Source of the DNA: JAXJSP01 sp036310005
Lineage (GTDB): Bacteria > Bacillota > Clostridia > Oscillospirales > Acutalibacteraceae
DNA: 61,237 nucleotides
Assembly: GCA_036310005.1 (NCBI GenBank)
Contig: JAXJSP010000048.1
Location: 1-61,237, forward strand
Direction: 5' to 3'
A program made the translations under genes and the position numbers. A model generated the notes under the pieces. It ran no database searches, was not told the DNA's origin, and saw nothing but the letters and a program-made list of their open reading frames with translations. Below are positions 60,010 to 61,237 of the stretch, piece after piece. Position 1 is the first letter of the stretch. Every line of letters starts with the position of its first letter.

Positions 60010-61237
60010 TTAATCATTTTCGCTAGTCAACTTCTGATACATCTTCATAAGTTCAGCGACACATTCGCTTTCTGTGTTGAGTTTGCCCCAGAAACCGTAA
60101 GCACTCATAACAGCCCTGTCATTTTCCTGATGTGCCTTGCGCAGTTCGGGCGGCATGGCAACTTCGTCATACAAATCAGCAAGAGAACAGTCGGGATATA
60201 AAGCTCTGGCATCAAGAATTGCTTGTGCGGTTTTCTCAATTGCCGCTTTTTGCTCCTCTGTCGGAGTCGGCCACGGAAAGTTGTTATAAACGATATTAGC
60301 AGAATACCTGTAACGCATTTCTAATCTTCCACAGACCGCACGCATCCACGCCATATGAACATTTGATGTCAAAACACCAAAATCAAATATTGTAGCCTCA
60401 GGAATTATAATAACAGCATTTGTAGCAATGGTATTTTCATCAAGAAACCCCATAGGTACATATCTTCTTCTCTCTGATGATGTTGCCGGCACCACAATAA
60501 AAGTTGTGGGATTTTTTTGTTCTCTAAACAAAGTTGGAGTATCCGCTAATTTTTGTCTATCGGGAGCACCATTAAGCCTATCTTGTTTACAGGCTTCAAC
60601 TCTTCTCATTATTTCAGGCATTTTTCTGATTTCTGATGGATTCGCACCTTTTAGCCACAAACAATAACGAGGAATAGCGTTTATGTATTCGACAGCTCCA
60701 ATTAACTTCTTTATGTATTTCTTACCATTGGGTTCCTTAGTGATAAAATCATCGTATTCTTCTTGACTCAAAATAAGATGACCACCATCCGCAGGACGAT
60801 TACCTGTCGTCATTTCTGGAACATCACAGATGGGTTTGTTTATATTCTCGATAAATACATCGGGAGCTTCGATTAAATAGGCGTTTATGTTTTTAACAAG
60901 TTGCATTCTTTCAGAAGAGTATAACTGCTTTTCACGTTCGTTATATGCAGTACTAAACCCTACTATTACACAATGTACATGGGCTTTAATGTTTGCCTCA
61001 CTATCCCAACGGAATGTGCGGTGTGCAAAATCAATGTGAATACCGAACCGGTCATAAAGAGGTCCCCATACAGCCGCTACTTGTTCACCTTGCGTAATAG
61101 AATTTGTTGATACAAAAGCAGCACGGATATTTGTGTTTACAATCATTTGTGCAGCCTTAAAATACCAACCTGAAACATAGTCAATCTTTCCGGCGGTTTT
61201 ATAAGGCTTGCCTTTTTCATCAACATATATTGAGAGC
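60010..61237 (-). CDS. C-terminal part of an MmeI-like type IIG/class I DNA methyltransferase (partial)
   Basis: The frame is open to the window edge; the 5' end lies beyond 61237. The 30 codons upstream of ATG 61146 continue the family sequence (DYVSGWYFKAAQM), so that ATG is not the start. Motifs typical of MmeI-like enzymes follow: AFVSTNSITQGEQVAAVW, the target-recognition part RYCLWLKGANPSEIR, and the C-terminal helical domain NFPWPTPTEEQ. These enzymes methylate DNA, and many also cut it in one chain. The upstream nuclease and catalytic motif region is outside the window, so cleavage cannot be judged. Confidence 0.82.
   Translation of the reverse strand, partial: LSIYVDEKGKPYKTAGKIDYVSGWYFKAAQMIVNTNIRAAFVSTNSITQGEQVAAVWGPLYDRFGIHIDFAHRTFRWDSEANIKAHVHCVIVGFSTAYNEREKQLYSSERMQLVKNINAYLIEAPDVFIENINKPICDVPEMTTGNRPADGGHLILSQEEYDDFITKEPNGKKYIKKLIGAVEYINAIPRYCLWLKGANPSEIRKMPEIMRRVEACKQDRLNGAPDRQKLADTPTLFREQKNPTTFIVVPATSSERRRYVPMGFLDENTIATNAVIIIPEATIFDFGVLTSNVHMAWMRAVCGRLEMRYRYSANIVYNNFPWPTPTEEQKAAIEKTAQAILDARALYPDCSLADLYDEVAMPPELRKAHQENDRAVMSAYGFWGKLNTESECVAELMKMYQKLTSEND

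Overview
The window is about 61 kb of AT-rich, gene-dense bacterial chromosome. It looks like a spore-forming member of the Clostridia, probably an uncultured Oscillospiraceae/Ruminococcaceae-type gut bacterium. The evidence is AGGAGG-type ribosome sites, frequent TTG starts, sigma-A-like promoters with extended -10 elements, the Bacillus/Clostridium gene order gmk-rpoZ-priA-def-fmt-rsmB-rlmN-prpC-prkC-rsgA-spoVM, a SipL-like DUF3794/LysM spore-coat protein, and secreted FN3 and glycoside-active proteins. Taxonomy is inferred from content only. There is no CRISPR array, rRNA, insertion sequence or prophage; one tRNA (Leu-CAA) is present. No gene-free stretch exceeds 300 bases.

Layout. 1-3960: tail of a zinc-ribbon protein, rlmB, a large membrane protein that is a P1B-type ATPase look-alike lacking the catalytic motifs, and an AbrB-type regulator. 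3987-8114 (minus): a divergent P2-type ATPase followed by two tandem cyclophilins, the last a lipoprotein. 8269-16861: a split radical SAM pair, rplS with a leader, then rbgA, lepB, rnhB, yraN, an M19 dipeptidase, thrC and a phosphoesterase, mostly overlapping. 16960-24650: tig, clpP, clpX, a DUF951 gene, prfA, a Sua5-type gene, coaE and an M18 aminopeptidase. 24692-27229: palindromic repeat DNA, a DUF47/Pit phosphate uptake pair, tRNA-Leu and a ComEA-like protein (all minus). 27375-33658: an ABC exporter with a candidate operator, a large lipoprotein, and a Ser-rich exported protein behind a consensus promoter. 33822-34919: ychF. 35057-47278: the long conserved operon from yicC through rsgA, followed by a tiny membrane protein and the 26-residue SpoVM, then a GC-rich structured element. 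47470-57317: a GH94 phosphorylase, a SipL-like protein, a cohesin-like/FN3 secreted protein, a CE7 esterase fused to DUF1653, asnA, a small protein, trmO and a HAD phosphatase. 57459-59968: two CobW-type GTPases and a CBS protein behind a promoter with a perfect palindrome. 60010-61237: the 3' part of an MmeI-like DNA methyltransferase running off the window.

How genes work together. Most of the window is housekeeping: ribosome maturation (rlmB, rbgA, rsmB, rlmN, rsgA), translation termination and N-terminal processing (prfA, def, fmt), protein folding and proteolysis (tig, clpP, clpX), and a phosphatase/PASTA-kinase signalling pair next to sporulation genes. The least explained parts are the two unusual P-type ATPase proteins, the rsgA-spoVM interval, the CobW module (metal-chaperone-like GTPase, a GTPase fused to a YcgQ/DUF1980-like domain, and a CBS sensor), and the CE7-DUF1653 fusion.
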